DNA from: Rhodopseudomonas palustris JSC-3b
GTDB taxonomy: Bacteria; Pseudomonadota; Alphaproteobacteria; Rhizobiales; Xanthobacteraceae
NCBI GenBank assembly: GCA_000504425.1
Contig: KI632513.1
Coordinates: 3,009,276-3,073,275, forward strand
Length of the DNA: 64,000 bases
Reading direction: 5' to 3'
Shown: positions 18,231-27,151 of the stretch, one piece after another
How positions within the stretch are numbered: position 1 is the first letter of the stretch
Layout of the letters: each line of letters begins with the position of its first letter
Program-made: the position numbers and the translations under genes
The notes under the pieces: model-generated
Told to the model about the DNA's origin: nothing
Seen by the model: the letters and a program-made list of their open reading frames with translations, nothing else
The model's database searches: none

Positions 18231-18590
18231 TTATGCAGCGAGCATCTTATTCACTTCGCTGACCAGCTCGCGCAGGTGCACCGGCTTGGACAGCACCTTG
18301 GCGTTCTTGGGCGCCTCTGAGTCGGAATTGAGCGCCACCGCGGCAAAGCCAGTGATGAACATGATTTTGATGTCCGGATCGAGCTCGGAGGCGCGGCGCG
18401 CCAGCTCGATGCCGTCCATCTCCGGCATCACGATGTCGGTGAGCAGCATCTCGAACGGTTCTTCGCGCAGCCGCTGATAGGCGGCCAGGCCGTTGTCGTG
18501 CGAGGACACCTGAAAACCGGCGTTTTCCAGCGCCTTGACCAGGAATCGGCGCATGTCGTTGTCGTCTTCAGCGAGAAGGATCTTGTGCAT
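18231..18590 (-). CDS. cpdR: Single-domain response regulator CpdR
   Basis: CpdR controls ClpXP localisation and cell-cycle proteolysis of CtrA-pathway proteins in alphaproteobacteria; phosphorylation through the CckA-ChpT relay inactivates it. The 119-residue receiver has acidic pocket E8-D9-D10, phospho-acceptor Asp52 in LLTDIVMPEMDG, the Thr of MFITGFAAVAL and Lys in VLSKPVHLRELV. No output domain follows. It is divergent from the N-formylglutamate amidohydrolase gene, an arrangement I recall from related genomes. Confidence 0.93.
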   Translation of the reverse strand: MHKILLAEDDNDMRRFLVKALENAGFQVSSHDNGLAAYQRLREEPFEMLLTDIVMPEMDGIELARRASELDPDIKIMFITGFAAVALNSDSEAPKNAKVLSKPVHLRELVSEVNKMLAA

Positions 18591-18855
18591 GGCGGCTGGA
18601 CGTCAAACTCGGATGAGAGGGATAGGTCACCACTAGACGGTGCTTTGGTAAATTTCGGGTGAAGGTTGGGCTGCATCCTGGCAAGTCTGCCGAGCGTTGC
18701 CAGCACCCCGGAACGATTTGGCAGTCCACGGGTTCCAATCGCAGTTGGAATTTATTCGCTTGGCACCAGCGCCGGGATTGCTGACAATCACATCATGGCT
18801 GCGCCGGGACGGTGGGCCAGGTCACCATATCCCCAATTAAGGACCACGACGGACG

Positions 18856-19740
18856 ATGGCGGCATTCGACGGTCAATCGCCTGCCTTCGAAATCCTGGAG
18901 CCCCGGGTGTGGCGCGCGCCGATCATTTTCAATTCGCCGCATTCGGGTTCGGTCTATCCCGACAGTTTTTTGCAGACCACGCGCATCGATCTCGAGGCGC
19001 TGCGCCGCTCCGAGGACTCGTTCATGGACGAGCTGATCCGCGGCCTGGTCGATCGCGGCTTTCCGGTGATGCAGGCGCATTTCCCGCGCTGCTATATCGA
19101 CGTCAACCGCGAGCCCTATGAACTCGACCCGCGCATGTTCATTGGCCGGCTGCCGAGCTTTGCCAACACCCGCTCGATGCGGGTCGCGGGCGGGCTGGGC
19201 ACCATTCCGCGGGTCGCGGCCGACGGCCAGGAGATTTATCGCGAGCGGATCAACGTCGATGACGCGATCGGCCGGATCGAGGCGCTGTACAAGCCGTATC
19301 ACCGCGCGCTGCGCAAGCTGGTGACCCAGACCTTCGAGGCGTTCGGCACGGTGATCGTGGTCGATTGCCATTCGATGCCGTCGGTCGGGCTGTCGCGCGA
19401 TGAGCCGCGCCGCCCCGATGTGGTGATCGGCGATCGCTACGGCACCAGCTGCATGGCGCTGGTGTCCGACATTGTCGAACAGACCTTGATCGGGCGTGGC
19501 TATTCGGTCGGCCGGAACCGGCCCTATGCCGGCGGTTTCATCACCGAGCATTACGGCAACCCGGCGCACGGCGCCCATGCCGTGCAGGTCGAGCTTAATC
19601 GCGCGATCTATATGGACGAGCGGCGCCGCGAGCGCAGTGAACGATTTTCGGACGTGATCGACGATTTTGCGCTGCTGGCGGAAGCGCTGGCCGAGGTACC
19701 CTGGGGTGATCTCGGCACCATGCAGGCCGCCGCCGAATAG
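18856..19740 (+). CDS. N-formylglutamate amidohydrolase
   Basis: Hydrolyses N-formyl-L-glutamate (last step of one histidine degradation route) or related N-acyl amino acids. Family motifs are FNSPHSGSVYPDSFL near the N-terminus, RCYIDVNREPYELDPRMF and VVDCHSMPS, followed by HGAHAVQVELNRAIYMDE. Length 294 residues. No hut genes are nearby, so involvement in histidine degradation is not supported by context. Confidence 0.92.
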   Translation: MAAFDGQSPAFEILEPRVWRAPIIFNSPHSGSVYPDSFLQTTRIDLEALRRSEDSFMDELIRGLVDRGFPVMQAHFPRCYIDVNREPYELDPRMFIGRLPSFANTRSMRVAGGLGTIPRVAADGQEIYRERINVDDAIGRIEALYKPYHRALRKLVTQTFEAFGTVIVVDCHSMPSVGLSRDEPRRPDVVIGDRYGTSCMALVSDIVEQTLIGRGYSVGRNRPYAGGFITEHYGNPAHGAHAVQVELNRAIYMDERRRERSERFSDVIDDFALLAEALAEVPWGDLGTMQAAAE

Positions 19741-19800
19741 GCTGAAGCCTTGCCGCGCGCGCCGTTGGCGCGGCCGGGAATCGGGTCTGAGAAGGGCCTG

Positions 19801-19894
19801 AAAAGAAAAAAGGGCCGCTCGCAAAGGCAAGCGGCCCAAGTCTAGGGAGGAAACGCCCAAGGAGGGCAGCGATAGCGCAAGGCGCTACCGCACC
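19801..19894 (-). ncRNA. Candidate small RNA of the suhB/alpha-r14 type
   Basis: The minus-strand transcript would be about 94 nt with three stem-loops: GGTAGCGCCTTGCGCTATC, then CCCTCCTTGGG followed by GTTTCCTCCC, then a terminator stem GGGCCGCTTG-CCTT-TGCGAGCGGCCC ending in TTTTTTCTTTT. The CCTCC motifs are anti-Shine-Dalgarno-like, as known for the suhB RNA family (alpha-r14) of Rhizobiales, which is typically located next to suhB. Here it is divergent from the inositol-monophosphatase gene. A promoter with 17-base spacing precedes it. Confidence 0.65.
19803..19838 (-). terminator. Rho-independent terminator of the suhB-type sRNA
   Basis: The minus strand shows an about 10-bp GC-rich stem (GGGCCGCTTG with TGCGAGCGGCCC, small loop) directly followed by TTTTTTCTTTT. 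There is no protein gene upstream on this strand, supporting a dedicated small transcript. Confidence 0.75.
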
Positions 19895-19900
19895 GCAACA

Positions 19901-19929
19901 ATATGCGATCGCGACGCACAAAAGGCAAG
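19901..19929 (-). promoter_or_regulatory. Promoter of the suhB-type sRNA
   Basis: On the minus strand -35 CTTGCC (19924-19929) and -10 GCATAT (19901-19906) are separated by 17 bases. This resembles the CTTG...TAT sigma-70 promoters of rhizobial small RNAs. Predicted start is near 19894. Confidence 0.55.
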
Positions 19930-20243
19930 GGCTTTTGCGGCTCTTTCCATGCGATCGGCGCATGGCTGAGTTCTGGAATCTGGGTTCATATCAGTATTTT
20001 CCCTAGTTCAGTCAGACCGTTAGCCGCCTGCCGCGACAAATTGGCGTTTGGCCCCGCGTGTGGTTTGATCAGCCACAACCGCGCTATCGACGCGCGCGCC
20101 GAACGGAATGAAAGTGAACTCGAAACCCTGATTGTTTCGGCGATGCTCCACAACACGCCGGAATTGTTGCGAGGGGGGATGCAACGGACCGCGTTCCGCA
20201 CTATGCAGGAATCGCCAGCTCAAACGGTCTGACAGGAGCCGCT

Positions 20244-21023
20244 GTGACGGTTATCGATTTCTCTGCCTTCATTGGACGCCTCGCCACCTGCTCCGGAGAG
20301 ACCATTTTACCGTTTTTCCGAACCTCCCTGACCATCGATAACAAGGGACGGTCGGACTTCGATCCGGTCACCGAGGCCGATCGCGCCGCCGAGGCGGTGA
20401 TGCGCCGGCTGATCAAGGAAAGCTTCCCACAGCATGGCATCGTCGGCGAGGAGTTCGGCAATGAGAACACCGACGCCGAATATATCTGGGTGCTCGATCC
20501 GATCGACGGCACCAAATCGTTCATCGCCGGCTTCCCGATCTGGGGCACGCTGATCGCGCTGACCCATCGCGGCGTGCCGGTCTATGGCATGATGAACCAG
20601 CCCTATATCGGCGAGCGGTTCTCCGGCGACAACAAGGTGGCGAGCTATCGTGGCCCGTCCGGCGAGCGCAAGCTCGGGGTGCGGCGTTGCGCCGGCCTGC
20701 AGGATGCGGTGCTGTTCACCACCAGCCCGCGGCTGATGAACGACGCCGACCGCGCCACATTCGGCCGGGTCGAGTCCGAGGTGCGGCTGACGCGCTATGG
20801 CGGCGATTGCTATTGCTACGCCATGCTGGCGGCCGGGCAGATCGATCTGGTGATCGAGACCGAGCTAAAACCCTATGACGTCGCGGCGCTGATCCCGATC
20901 ATCATCGGCGCCGGCGGCATCATCACCACCTGGGAAGGCGGGCCGGCTCATCAAGGCGGCCGCATCATCGCCGCCAGCGATCCGCGGGTGCACGAAGCGG
21001 CGCTGAAACTGCTGAATAGCTGA
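20244..21023 (+). CDS. hisN: Inositol-monophosphatase-family phosphatase (HisN/SuhB-like)
   Basis: A Mg-dependent, lithium-sensitive-fold phosphatase. Metal motifs are SDFDPVTEADRAAE, GIVGEEFG and WVLDPIDGTKSFIAGFPIWG (DPIDGT), with the second signature YDVAALIPIIIGAGGIITTW. The TKSFIAGFPIW stretch favours histidinol-phosphatase HisN over myo-inositol phosphatase, but the assignment between hisN and suhB is inference. Length 259 residues. The 500 bases upstream contain the divergent sRNA candidate at 19801-19894. Confidence 0.9.
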   Translation: MTVIDFSAFIGRLATCSGETILPFFRTSLTIDNKGRSDFDPVTEADRAAEAVMRRLIKESFPQHGIVGEEFGNENTDAEYIWVLDPIDGTKSFIAGFPIWGTLIALTHRGVPVYGMMNQPYIGERFSGDNKVASYRGPSGERKLGVRRCAGLQDAVLFTTSPRLMNDADRATFGRVESEVRLTRYGGDCYCYAMLAAGQIDLVIETELKPYDVAALIPIIIGAGGIITTWEGGPAHQGGRIIAASDPRVHEAALKLLNS

Positions 21024-21119
21024 GGCGGCGTCAGCCAACGGCGCTTGGCAGCCCCCCCTCCAAACGTCTTGGCCGGGCCCGTCCCGGCCATCTTCGTCTT
21101 TGATCCTGTGCCGACGCAA

Positions 21120-21190
21120 AGGCCCCACCCCGGCCTCCGCTTCGCTCGGCCGACCCTCCCCGCCGCTCCGCGGGGGGAGGGAGATCCGCG
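21120..21190. repeat. Family B GC-box repeat (copy 1)
   Basis: CCTCCGCTTCGCTCGGCCGA followed by CTCCCCGCCGCTCCGCGGGGGGAG forms a strong hairpin. Similar boxes occur at 21313-21355, 30262-30300 and 36707-36845. Confidence 0.7.
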
Positions 21191-21312
21191 AGTCACCGCC
21201 GCGATCTCTCAGGGCTTTGTTGCCCTTCTCCGAATGAGCTCTGAGCGTCCCGCGCGCGCAGCGATGTGATCGTTGCCGACCCGGCGACGATTTCCCTGCC
21301 AAGCACGGCCAA

Positions 21313-21355
21313 ACTCCCCTCCCCCTTGCGGGGAGGGGCGGGGGGGGGGGGGCCT
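21313..21355. repeat. Family B GC-box repeat (copy 2) with G13 tract
   Basis: CTCCCCTCCCCCTTGCGGGG hairpin followed by AGGGGC and 13 consecutive G (21340-21352). The homopolymer length may be unreliable. Confidence 0.7.
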
Positions 21356-21375
21356 TATACCATCGGGTCGTATCA

Positions 21376-21490
21376 ATGACCGTCATACCCGCGCTTGTCG
21401 CGGGTATCCACGCCTTAAAATCGCTGCAAGATCAAAGACGTGGATGGCCGGGACGAGCCCGGCCATGACGTGCGGAGTGGTTGGTATCAA
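21376..21490. repeat. Family A intergenic palindromic repeat (copy 2)
   Basis: Full-length element: CGTCATACCCGCGCTTGTCG, GGGTATCCACGCCTTAA, a variable middle, AAGACGTGGATGGCCGGGAC and GAGCCCGGCCATGACG. The two ends are inverted repeats of one another. Confidence 0.85.
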
Positions 21491-21580
21491 TCGCCGTTGG
21501 TATTAGGCACCGTGAGTGTTTTCTGACGAGACCGATGATGGGTTTTGCGGCGAGCGCTAACACCGCCTTCGATCAGGCAA

Positions 21581-23830
21581 TCATCGCCCGAACAGCCGAT
21601 CGACCAGCCAGCCATCAAGCCCGCTAGCCGCTTCCGGCCGCACTGGCGCGGCGGGAGCGCGTGCTGGGGTGCGGCTCGCCGCGGCACTTTGCGCCGGCGG
21701 ATAGTTCGGCGCGCCATAGCCGCCCTGCGGCGCACCTGAATTGATACCGCCCGCATCGCTGACCACGCCGCCATCGCCGCGCGGCGCGCTGCCCTGCGCC
21801 ATCGCCGGCGCCATCGGGCTCCAGCTCACGCCGGCGCCGGGCAGCGGCACCGGGGTCTGGCCCTGATGGGCGGCACGCATGAACCGGGTCCACACTTCCA
21901 CCGGCAGCCCGCCGCCGGTCGCCTTCTTGGTCGGCGCGTTGTCGTCATTGCCAAGCCAGACGCCGGTGACCAGCCGTCCGGTAAAGCCGATGAACCAGGC
22001 ATCGCGGAAATCCTGGCTGGTGCCGGTCTTGCCGGCCACGGTCCAGCCCGGGATATCGGCCTTGCGCGCGGTGCCGGAGGTGATGGTCTCCTGCATCATG
22101 GTGTTCATCATCGCCACCGCGCGCGCATCGACCACCTGGCCGAGCGGATCGTCCTTGCGGGCATAAAGCAGCCGGCCGTCGGCGGTCTTGATCTGCTCGA
22201 CGACATGCGGCGTCACGCCAAGCCCGCCATTGGAAAACGGCGCGTAGGCGCCGACCAGCTCAGTGAGCGTCACCTCTGAGGTGCCGAGCGCGATCGAGGC
22301 GTTGGCCTCCAGCTTTGACGCGATGCCGAGCCGATGCGCGGTGCGCACCACATTGGCCGGGCCGACCTCAAGACCAAGCCGCACCGCCACCGTGTTGAGC
22401 GACTGCGCCAGCGCCTGGGTCAGCGTCACCGCGCCGAGATATTCGTGGGTGTAGTTCTCTGGCCGCCAGCCCTTGATGTCGAGCGGCGCATCCTGCCGGG
22501 TCGTGTCCGGCGTCAGCCCGGCTTCGATCGCGGTCAGATACACGAACGGCTTGAACGCCGAGCCCGGCTGACGCTTGGCGGTGACCGCGCGATTGAACTG
22601 GCTGTCGGAATAATTGCGGCCGCCGATCATGGCGCGCACCGCGCCCTCCGGCGTCATTGCCACCAAGGCGCCTTGCGTGACGTTGAACTTCACGCTCTTG
22701 GCGGCCAGCTCATCGATGATCGCCGCTTCCGCCACCGCCTGCAGTTTGGGATCGATCGAGGTCTGCACCACGATGTCCTGGTCGATCTGGCCGACCAGAT
22801 CGTCCAGCACTTCGCCGATCCAGTCGGCGACGTAATTGATGGTGCCGGCGCCCTGCGGCTGCACGGTCGAGGACGGATGGGCGCTTGCCACCTGCGCCTT
22901 GGCGCTGGTGATGAAACCGGCCTCGGTCATCGCCATCAGCACAGTTTTGGCGCGGCTTGCAGCGCCCTCCGGGTTGCGGTTCGGCGCCAGCCGCGACGGC
23001 GATTTCACCAAGCCCGCCAGCATCGCCGCTTCCGCCAGCGTCACGCTCTTGGCCGGCTTGCCAAAGTATTTTTGCGCGGCGGCTTCGACGCCGTAAGCGC
23101 CGGAGCCGAAATAGACCCGGTTCAGATACAGCTCGAGAATCTCGTTCTTGGAGTGCTTGCGCTCCAGCCACAGCGCCAGTTCCAGCTCCTGCAGCTTACG
23201 CTGGATGGTGCGTTCCTGAGTGAGGAACAGGTTTTTGGCGAGCTGCTGGGTCAGCGTCGAGCCGCCCTGCGACACGCCGCGATGCATGATGTTGGCGACC
23301 AGCGCGCGCGCGATGCCGGCCGGGTCGATGCCGAAATGATCGTAGAAGCGCCGGTCTTCGATCGCGATGAACGCCTGCGGCAGATAGGGCGGCAGTTCCT
23401 TCAAAGCGACGTTGCTGCCGACCATCTCGCCGCGGGTGGCGAGCACGCTGCCGTCCATCCCGACGATCTGAATGGTCGGTGGCCTTTTCGGAATCTCCAG
23501 CGACTGGATCGCGGGCAGATGGGCGCCGACATAGATCAGCACGCCGACCAGCCCGATCACTGCCCAGATGCCGGCGACCGCGCCCCAATAGATCATGCGA
23601 TACAGCGCGGTGCCGATATGGCCGCGCGATTTCTTCTTCGCGCTCTTGCGCGGCGCCGGCTTGGCCTCGGGCTTTTTCTTCGGCGCCTCGGCCTTGGGCT
23701 TGATCAGCTTTTCATCGGGCGGCCCGATGCGATCCTGCAGCGACAGCTTCAGGTTCGATAGCGGCGACACCGGGTCAAACCGGGGTTCGCGCCGCGCGCC
23801 GCCTTTCTTCTTGCCCAACGCCATCCGCAC
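21581..23830 (-). CDS. Class A penicillin-binding protein (PBP1A-type transglycosylase/transpeptidase)
   Basis: Bifunctional peptidoglycan synthase in the inner membrane facing the periplasm. A basic Lys/Pro-rich cytoplasmic N-terminus (1-72) precedes one membrane helix (about 78-103, GAVAGIWAVIGLVGVLIYVG). The GT51 glycosyltransferase shows EDRRFYDHFGIDPAGIARAL and QGGSTLTQQLAKNLFLT. The transpeptidase shows SxxK in KRQPGSAFKPFVYLTAIEAG, SxN in QSLNTVAVRLG and KTGT in VAGKTGTSQDFRDAWFIGF. A Gly/Pro/Ala-rich C-terminal tail of about 100 residues follows. Length 749. A CtrA-like box is 50 bases 5' of the start. Confidence 0.94.
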   Translation of the reverse strand: MRMALGKKKGGARREPRFDPVSPLSNLKLSLQDRIGPPDEKLIKPKAEAPKKKPEAKPAPRKSAKKKSRGHIGTALYRMIYWGAVAGIWAVIGLVGVLIYVGAHLPAIQSLEIPKRPPTIQIVGMDGSVLATRGEMVGSNVALKELPPYLPQAFIAIEDRRFYDHFGIDPAGIARALVANIMHRGVSQGGSTLTQQLAKNLFLTQERTIQRKLQELELALWLERKHSKNEILELYLNRVYFGSGAYGVEAAAQKYFGKPAKSVTLAEAAMLAGLVKSPSRLAPNRNPEGAASRAKTVLMAMTEAGFITSAKAQVASAHPSSTVQPQGAGTINYVADWIGEVLDDLVGQIDQDIVVQTSIDPKLQAVAEAAIIDELAAKSVKFNVTQGALVAMTPEGAVRAMIGGRNYSDSQFNRAVTAKRQPGSAFKPFVYLTAIEAGLTPDTTRQDAPLDIKGWRPENYTHEYLGAVTLTQALAQSLNTVAVRLGLEVGPANVVRTAHRLGIASKLEANASIALGTSEVTLTELVGAYAPFSNGGLGVTPHVVEQIKTADGRLLYARKDDPLGQVVDARAVAMMNTMMQETITSGTARKADIPGWTVAGKTGTSQDFRDAWFIGFTGRLVTGVWLGNDDNAPTKKATGGGLPVEVWTRFMRAAHQGQTPVPLPGAGVSWSPMAPAMAQGSAPRGDGGVVSDAGGINSGAPQGGYGAPNYPPAQSAAASRTPARAPAAPVRPEAASGLDGWLVDRLFGR

Positions 23831-23880
23831 AACGCCCGCACCCGAAGGCGGTAGCTTAGGCGCCGGGTTTTAAGGGCAGG

Positions 23881-23896
23881 TTAAGCGAGGGTTAAC
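23881..23896 (-). promoter_or_regulatory. CtrA-type binding box upstream of the PBP gene
   Basis: The minus strand reads TTAACCCTCGCTTAACC, which fits TTAA-N7-TTAAC of the cell-cycle regulator CtrA. It is 51-66 bases 5' of the PBP start codon. Two further TTAAC half-sites (near 23908-23913 and 23940-23945) lie in the same 134-base interval. Confidence 0.45.
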
Positions 23897-23964
23897 AAGC
23901 AGTTGCCTTAACCGGGTAATCGCTTGTGAACTCAATCTGTTAACCAGCGCGCGCCGCGCGGGTT

Positions 23965-25248
23965 TCAGGGCACGCAGCGGCGGATATAGGGCTGGTTGAT
24001 CTCCCACAGCTCATCGAGCAGCCGTTCGGCGGCGACGGCGGAATTGACCACCGGGTCGATCAGTAGCGCCTGCAACGCCAATTCCTTGGAGCCATGCACC
24101 GCGGCTTCGACCGCGAGCTGCTGCACCCCGGCCTGCATCGCCATCAGTTTGGCGACCGGATCGGGCAGCGGCCCGAGCGACACCGGATGAATGCCGGCGG
24201 CATCGGCGACCACCGGCACTTCGACCGCGAGATCATCGGGCAGATTGGGGATGGTGCCGCGATTATAGACGACGCCGGCTTCCAGAAAGCGCTTCTGGTT
24301 ATGCAGCACGCCGGCGATCACCGCGCCGCCGCGCTCGCCGGATGGTTCGGTGAACCAGCTCGGCATCGCCGTGCTGCCGGCCAGCACGCCGTCCACCAGC
24401 GTCGCGAACTCGCCGCGCCAGCGCTCGTCGCCGGCAAAATCATAGCCGTGCTCGCCGGCTTCCCAGCCATAGGCGAAGTATTCGCCAAGATGGTCGTCGC
24501 TGCAGGTCAGCCAATGACCGAACGCGCGGAACAGCCGGCGCGTGAACGGCGCGTAGTTCGGATCGAAATCGCGCTCGGCCGCGCGCAGCCGCGGATAGAG
24601 GTCCTCGCCGCTGGCGCGGTCGCGGATCTGCATCAAGCATTGGAAGTGATTGAGCCCGGCGCCCCAGACATCGACCTGATCATGAGGCAGCCCCATGATA
24701 TGCGCCACCGCATCGCGCCCCATGAAGATGCCGTGGCATAGCCCGATGCAGCGAATCTTGCTGTAGCGGCCGAGCGCCATCACGATCCGGCTTTCCGGAT
24801 TGGAGAAGTTCAGGAACAGCGCGTTCGGGCACAATTCCTCCATGTCGCGCACGAAATCGAAGATCAGCGGCAGCGTGCGCAGCGTGAAGAACAGCCCGCC
24901 CGGTCCGCCATTCTCGCCGAGCGTATGGCGGATGCCGTATTTCTTCGGAATCTCGAAATCGAGCTTCCACAGCCGGTTGCGATCGATCGCAGTGGCGTTG
25001 ACCACGAAATGCGCGCCATCGAGCGCCGCGCGGCGGTCGGTGGTCTGTTCGATGATCAGCCCGGCGCCGGTCTTCTGGTTGAGCAGTTTGGCAAGCTCGG
25101 TGGTCTTGGTCAGCGTCTGCGGATTGCGGCCGACCAGCGTCAGCGTGCAGCCGCGCAGCGCGTCGCTGGCAAACAGATCGCGCAGCATGCTCAGCCCGAA
25201 CGACATGCTGCTGGCGCCGAGAAATACGATTTTGGCAGGAGCGGTCAT
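23965..25248 (-). CDS. Glycoside hydrolase family 4 (alpha-glucosidase/alpha-galacturonidase type)
   Basis: GH4 enzymes use NAD+ and Mn2+ for an oxidation-elimination mechanism on alpha- or beta-glycosides. The N-terminal Rossmann motif is [20 protein letters not shown]; the Asn of [20 protein letters not shown], Cys-His of GLCHGIFMG and the His of [11 protein letters not shown] form the substrate/metal site. Length 427 residues. ATG at 25248 is chosen over an in-frame TTG two codons upstream. No sugar transporter or sugar regulator is adjacent, so the substrate is unknown; the galacturonidase label is only the closest-looking subfamily. Confidence 0.87.
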   Translation of the reverse strand: MTAPAKIVFLGASSMSFGLSMLRDLFASDALRGCTLTLVGRNPQTLTKTTELAKLLNQKTGAGLIIEQTTDRRAALDGAHFVVNATAIDRNRLWKLDFEIPKKYGIRHTLGENGGPGGLFFTLRTLPLIFDFVRDMEELCPNALFLNFSNPESRIVMALGRYSKIRCIGLCHGIFMGRDAVAHIMGLPHDQVDVWGAGLNHFQCLMQIRDRASGEDLYPRLRAAERDFDPNYAPFTRRLFRAFGHWLTCSDDHLGEYFAYGWEAGEHGYDFAGDERWRGEFATLVDGVLAGSTAMPSWFTEPSGERGGAVIAGVLHNQKRFLEAGVVYNRGTIPNLPDDLAVEVPVVADAAGIHPVSLGPLPDPVAKLMAMQAGVQQLAVEAAVHGSKELALQALLIDPVVNSAVAAERLLDELWEINQPYIRRCVP

Positions 25249-25442
25249 GATCAAAACCCCGCGTCGGACCGGAGTGGATCATGGCAGGGTGACGGCTTCG
25301 CGGCGCGCGGGCAATCGAAACCATCAAGCGCCGCGCGCTACGCTGCCTTGCAGCGCGCGGTGCGCTCGCGATCCTTGCTGCGCGCGATCATCCGCGTCGC
25401 AACAAGGACAGCCTGATGCCTGTTATTTGAGGCAAAGTGCCC

Positions 25443-26936
25443 TCAAATCCCGGCCATCATCACGTATTTGATTTCGACATACTCATCGATGCCGTGATGG
25501 CTGCCTTCGCGGCCGAGGCCCGATTCCTTGACGCCGCCGAACGGTGCGACTTCGGTGGTGATCAGTCCGGAATTGACGCCGACGATGCCGCATTCCAGTG
25601 CTTCGGCAACGCGCCACACCCGGCCGAGATCGCGCGAGTAGAAATACGACGCGAGCCCGAACGACGACGCATTGGCGAGCTTGATCACCTCGTCCTCGTC
25701 CTTGAAGCGCAGCACCGGCGCCAGCGGCCCAAAAGTTTCCTCACGGGCCACCAGCGCGTCGGCGCGCACATCGGCAATCACGGTCGGCTCGAAGAACGTG
25801 CCGCCGAGCGCGTGACGCTTGCCGCCGGTCACCAGCCGCGCGCCGCCTTGCAGCGCGTCGGCGATGTGGCGTTCGACCTTGGCGACCGCGTCGGGCGTGA
25901 TCAACGGACCCTGGGTGACGCCCGGCTCGGTGCCGTCGCCGACCTTCATCGCCGCGACCTTGGCCGCGAGCTTTTCGACAAAGGCGTCGTGCACGCCGTC
26001 CTGCACATAGATGCGGTTGGCGCATACGCAGGTCTGGCCCATGTTGCGATATTTCGAGACCATCGCGCCTTCCACCGCGGCGTCGAGATCGGCGTCATCG
26101 AACACGATGAACGGCGCATTGCCGCCAAGCTCAAGGCCGAGCTTCTTCACGCCGACTGCGGCCTGCCGGTACAGAATCTTGCCGACCTCGGTCGAGCCGG
26201 TGAAGCCGACAAAGCGTACCGCCGGATGTTCGCAAAACACCTTGCCGATCGGCGGCGCATCGCCGGTGATGACGTTGAACACGCCCTTGGGAATGCCGGC
26301 GCGCTCGGCCAGCACCGCCAGCGCCAGCGCCGAGAACGGCGTTTCGTCGGCCGGCTTCAGCACCACGGTGCAGCCCGCGGCCAGCGCCGGCGACACCTTT
26401 CGGGTCACCATCGAGGACGGGAAATTCCAAGGCGTGATCGCGCCGCACACCCCGATCGGCTGGCGCAGCGCGATCAGCCGCGCGTCGGGGCGCTGGGTCG
26501 GAATGGTCTCGCCATAGATGCGCCGCGCTTCCTCGGCGTAAAATTCGACATAGGCGCCGCCCATATCGACCTCGCCAAGCGCTTCCGATAGCGGCTTGCC
26601 CTGCTCGGTGGTCAGGATCAGCGCCAGATCCTCGCGATGGGCGACGATCAGCTCGAACCATTTGCGCAAAATATTGGAGCGCTGCTTGGCGGTGAATTTC
26701 GACCAGGTCGCAAAGGCCTGCTCGGCGGCCTGCACGGCGCGCACCGCATCATCCGCGCTCAGATTCGGCACCCGGCCGATCTCTTGCCCGGTCGCGGGAT
26801 TGGTGACCACGGTGGCCGGCGTACCGACCCAGGCGCCGTCGATCAGGCACGCTTCGCGCAGCAGCGCCGCGTCTTGCAGGCGATCGCGCAGCGCGGTCTG
26901 AGAGGCTGGCGAACGGGCGGCGGCGGTGGACGACAT
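25443..26936 (-). CDS. gabD: NAD(P)-dependent succinate-semialdehyde dehydrogenase
   Basis: Oxidises succinate semialdehyde to succinate (GABA shunt or related pathways). Aldehyde-dehydrogenase features are TPWNFPSSMVTRKVSPALAA, VGFTGSTEVGKILYRQAA, catalytic Glu in LELGGNAPFIVFDDADLDAA and catalytic Cys in MGQTCVCANRIYVQDGVHD, the GabD pattern. ATG at 26936 with GGAGG 8 bases upstream sets a 497-residue protein; the frame remains open further upstream without homology. It is divergent from the serine hydrolase gene at 27152. Confidence 0.93.
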   Translation of the reverse strand: MSSTAAARSPASQTALRDRLQDAALLREACLIDGAWVGTPATVVTNPATGQEIGRVPNLSADDAVRAVQAAEQAFATWSKFTAKQRSNILRKWFELIVAHREDLALILTTEQGKPLSEALGEVDMGGAYVEFYAEEARRIYGETIPTQRPDARLIALRQPIGVCGAITPWNFPSSMVTRKVSPALAAGCTVVLKPADETPFSALALAVLAERAGIPKGVFNVITGDAPPIGKVFCEHPAVRFVGFTGSTEVGKILYRQAAVGVKKLGLELGGNAPFIVFDDADLDAAVEGAMVSKYRNMGQTCVCANRIYVQDGVHDAFVEKLAAKVAAMKVGDGTEPGVTQGPLITPDAVAKVERHIADALQGGARLVTGGKRHALGGTFFEPTVIADVRADALVAREETFGPLAPVLRFKDEDEVIKLANASSFGLASYFYSRDLGRVWRVAEALECGIVGVNSGLITTEVAPFGGVKESGLGREGSHHGIDEYVEIKYVMMAGI

Positions 26937-27151
26937 CAGGTTTCCTCCAAGGCGGGACGGCAAGCGGGACGTAAAAGCCGGTTTGAGCCGGACGTGCAAC
27001 AACGACCGCATTATAAGCGCTGCCGGCTGGCGGTGCATCGCCGCGACACCCCCGACTGACGATCTGTTGATGACGGCGCAGTGCTGGCCTAAGCCGGGGT
27101 TGCAGCTTGCCGTGCCTGGCGCCCGGCCAGCAACGAACAAAGGGGGAGGAA

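Larger units (their letters stand above)
21024..21580. other. 557-base gene-free interval packed with repeats
   Basis: Lies between convergent hisN and the penicillin-binding protein gene. It holds a partial family A arm (21061-21105), two family B GC-box elements (21120-21185 and 21313-21355), a run of 13 G at 21340-21352 and a full family A element (21376-21490) ending in a short duplication of GTTGGTAT. No credible coding frame. Confidence 0.8.

Noticed and set aside
21313-21580. CRISPR array
   Set aside because: The repeats are scattered palindromic elements without regular spacers; no cas genes are present.
22334-23761. 475-residue plus-strand frame antisense to the penicillin-binding protein
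   Set aside because: Composition typical of antisense frames in GC-rich genomes. The PBP has all catalytic motifs on the minus strand.
25427-25450. ATTTGAGG/CCTCAAAT hairpin as terminator of gabD
   Set aside because: It is a good 8-bp hairpin overlapping the gabD stop codon but has no T run after it on the minus strand.
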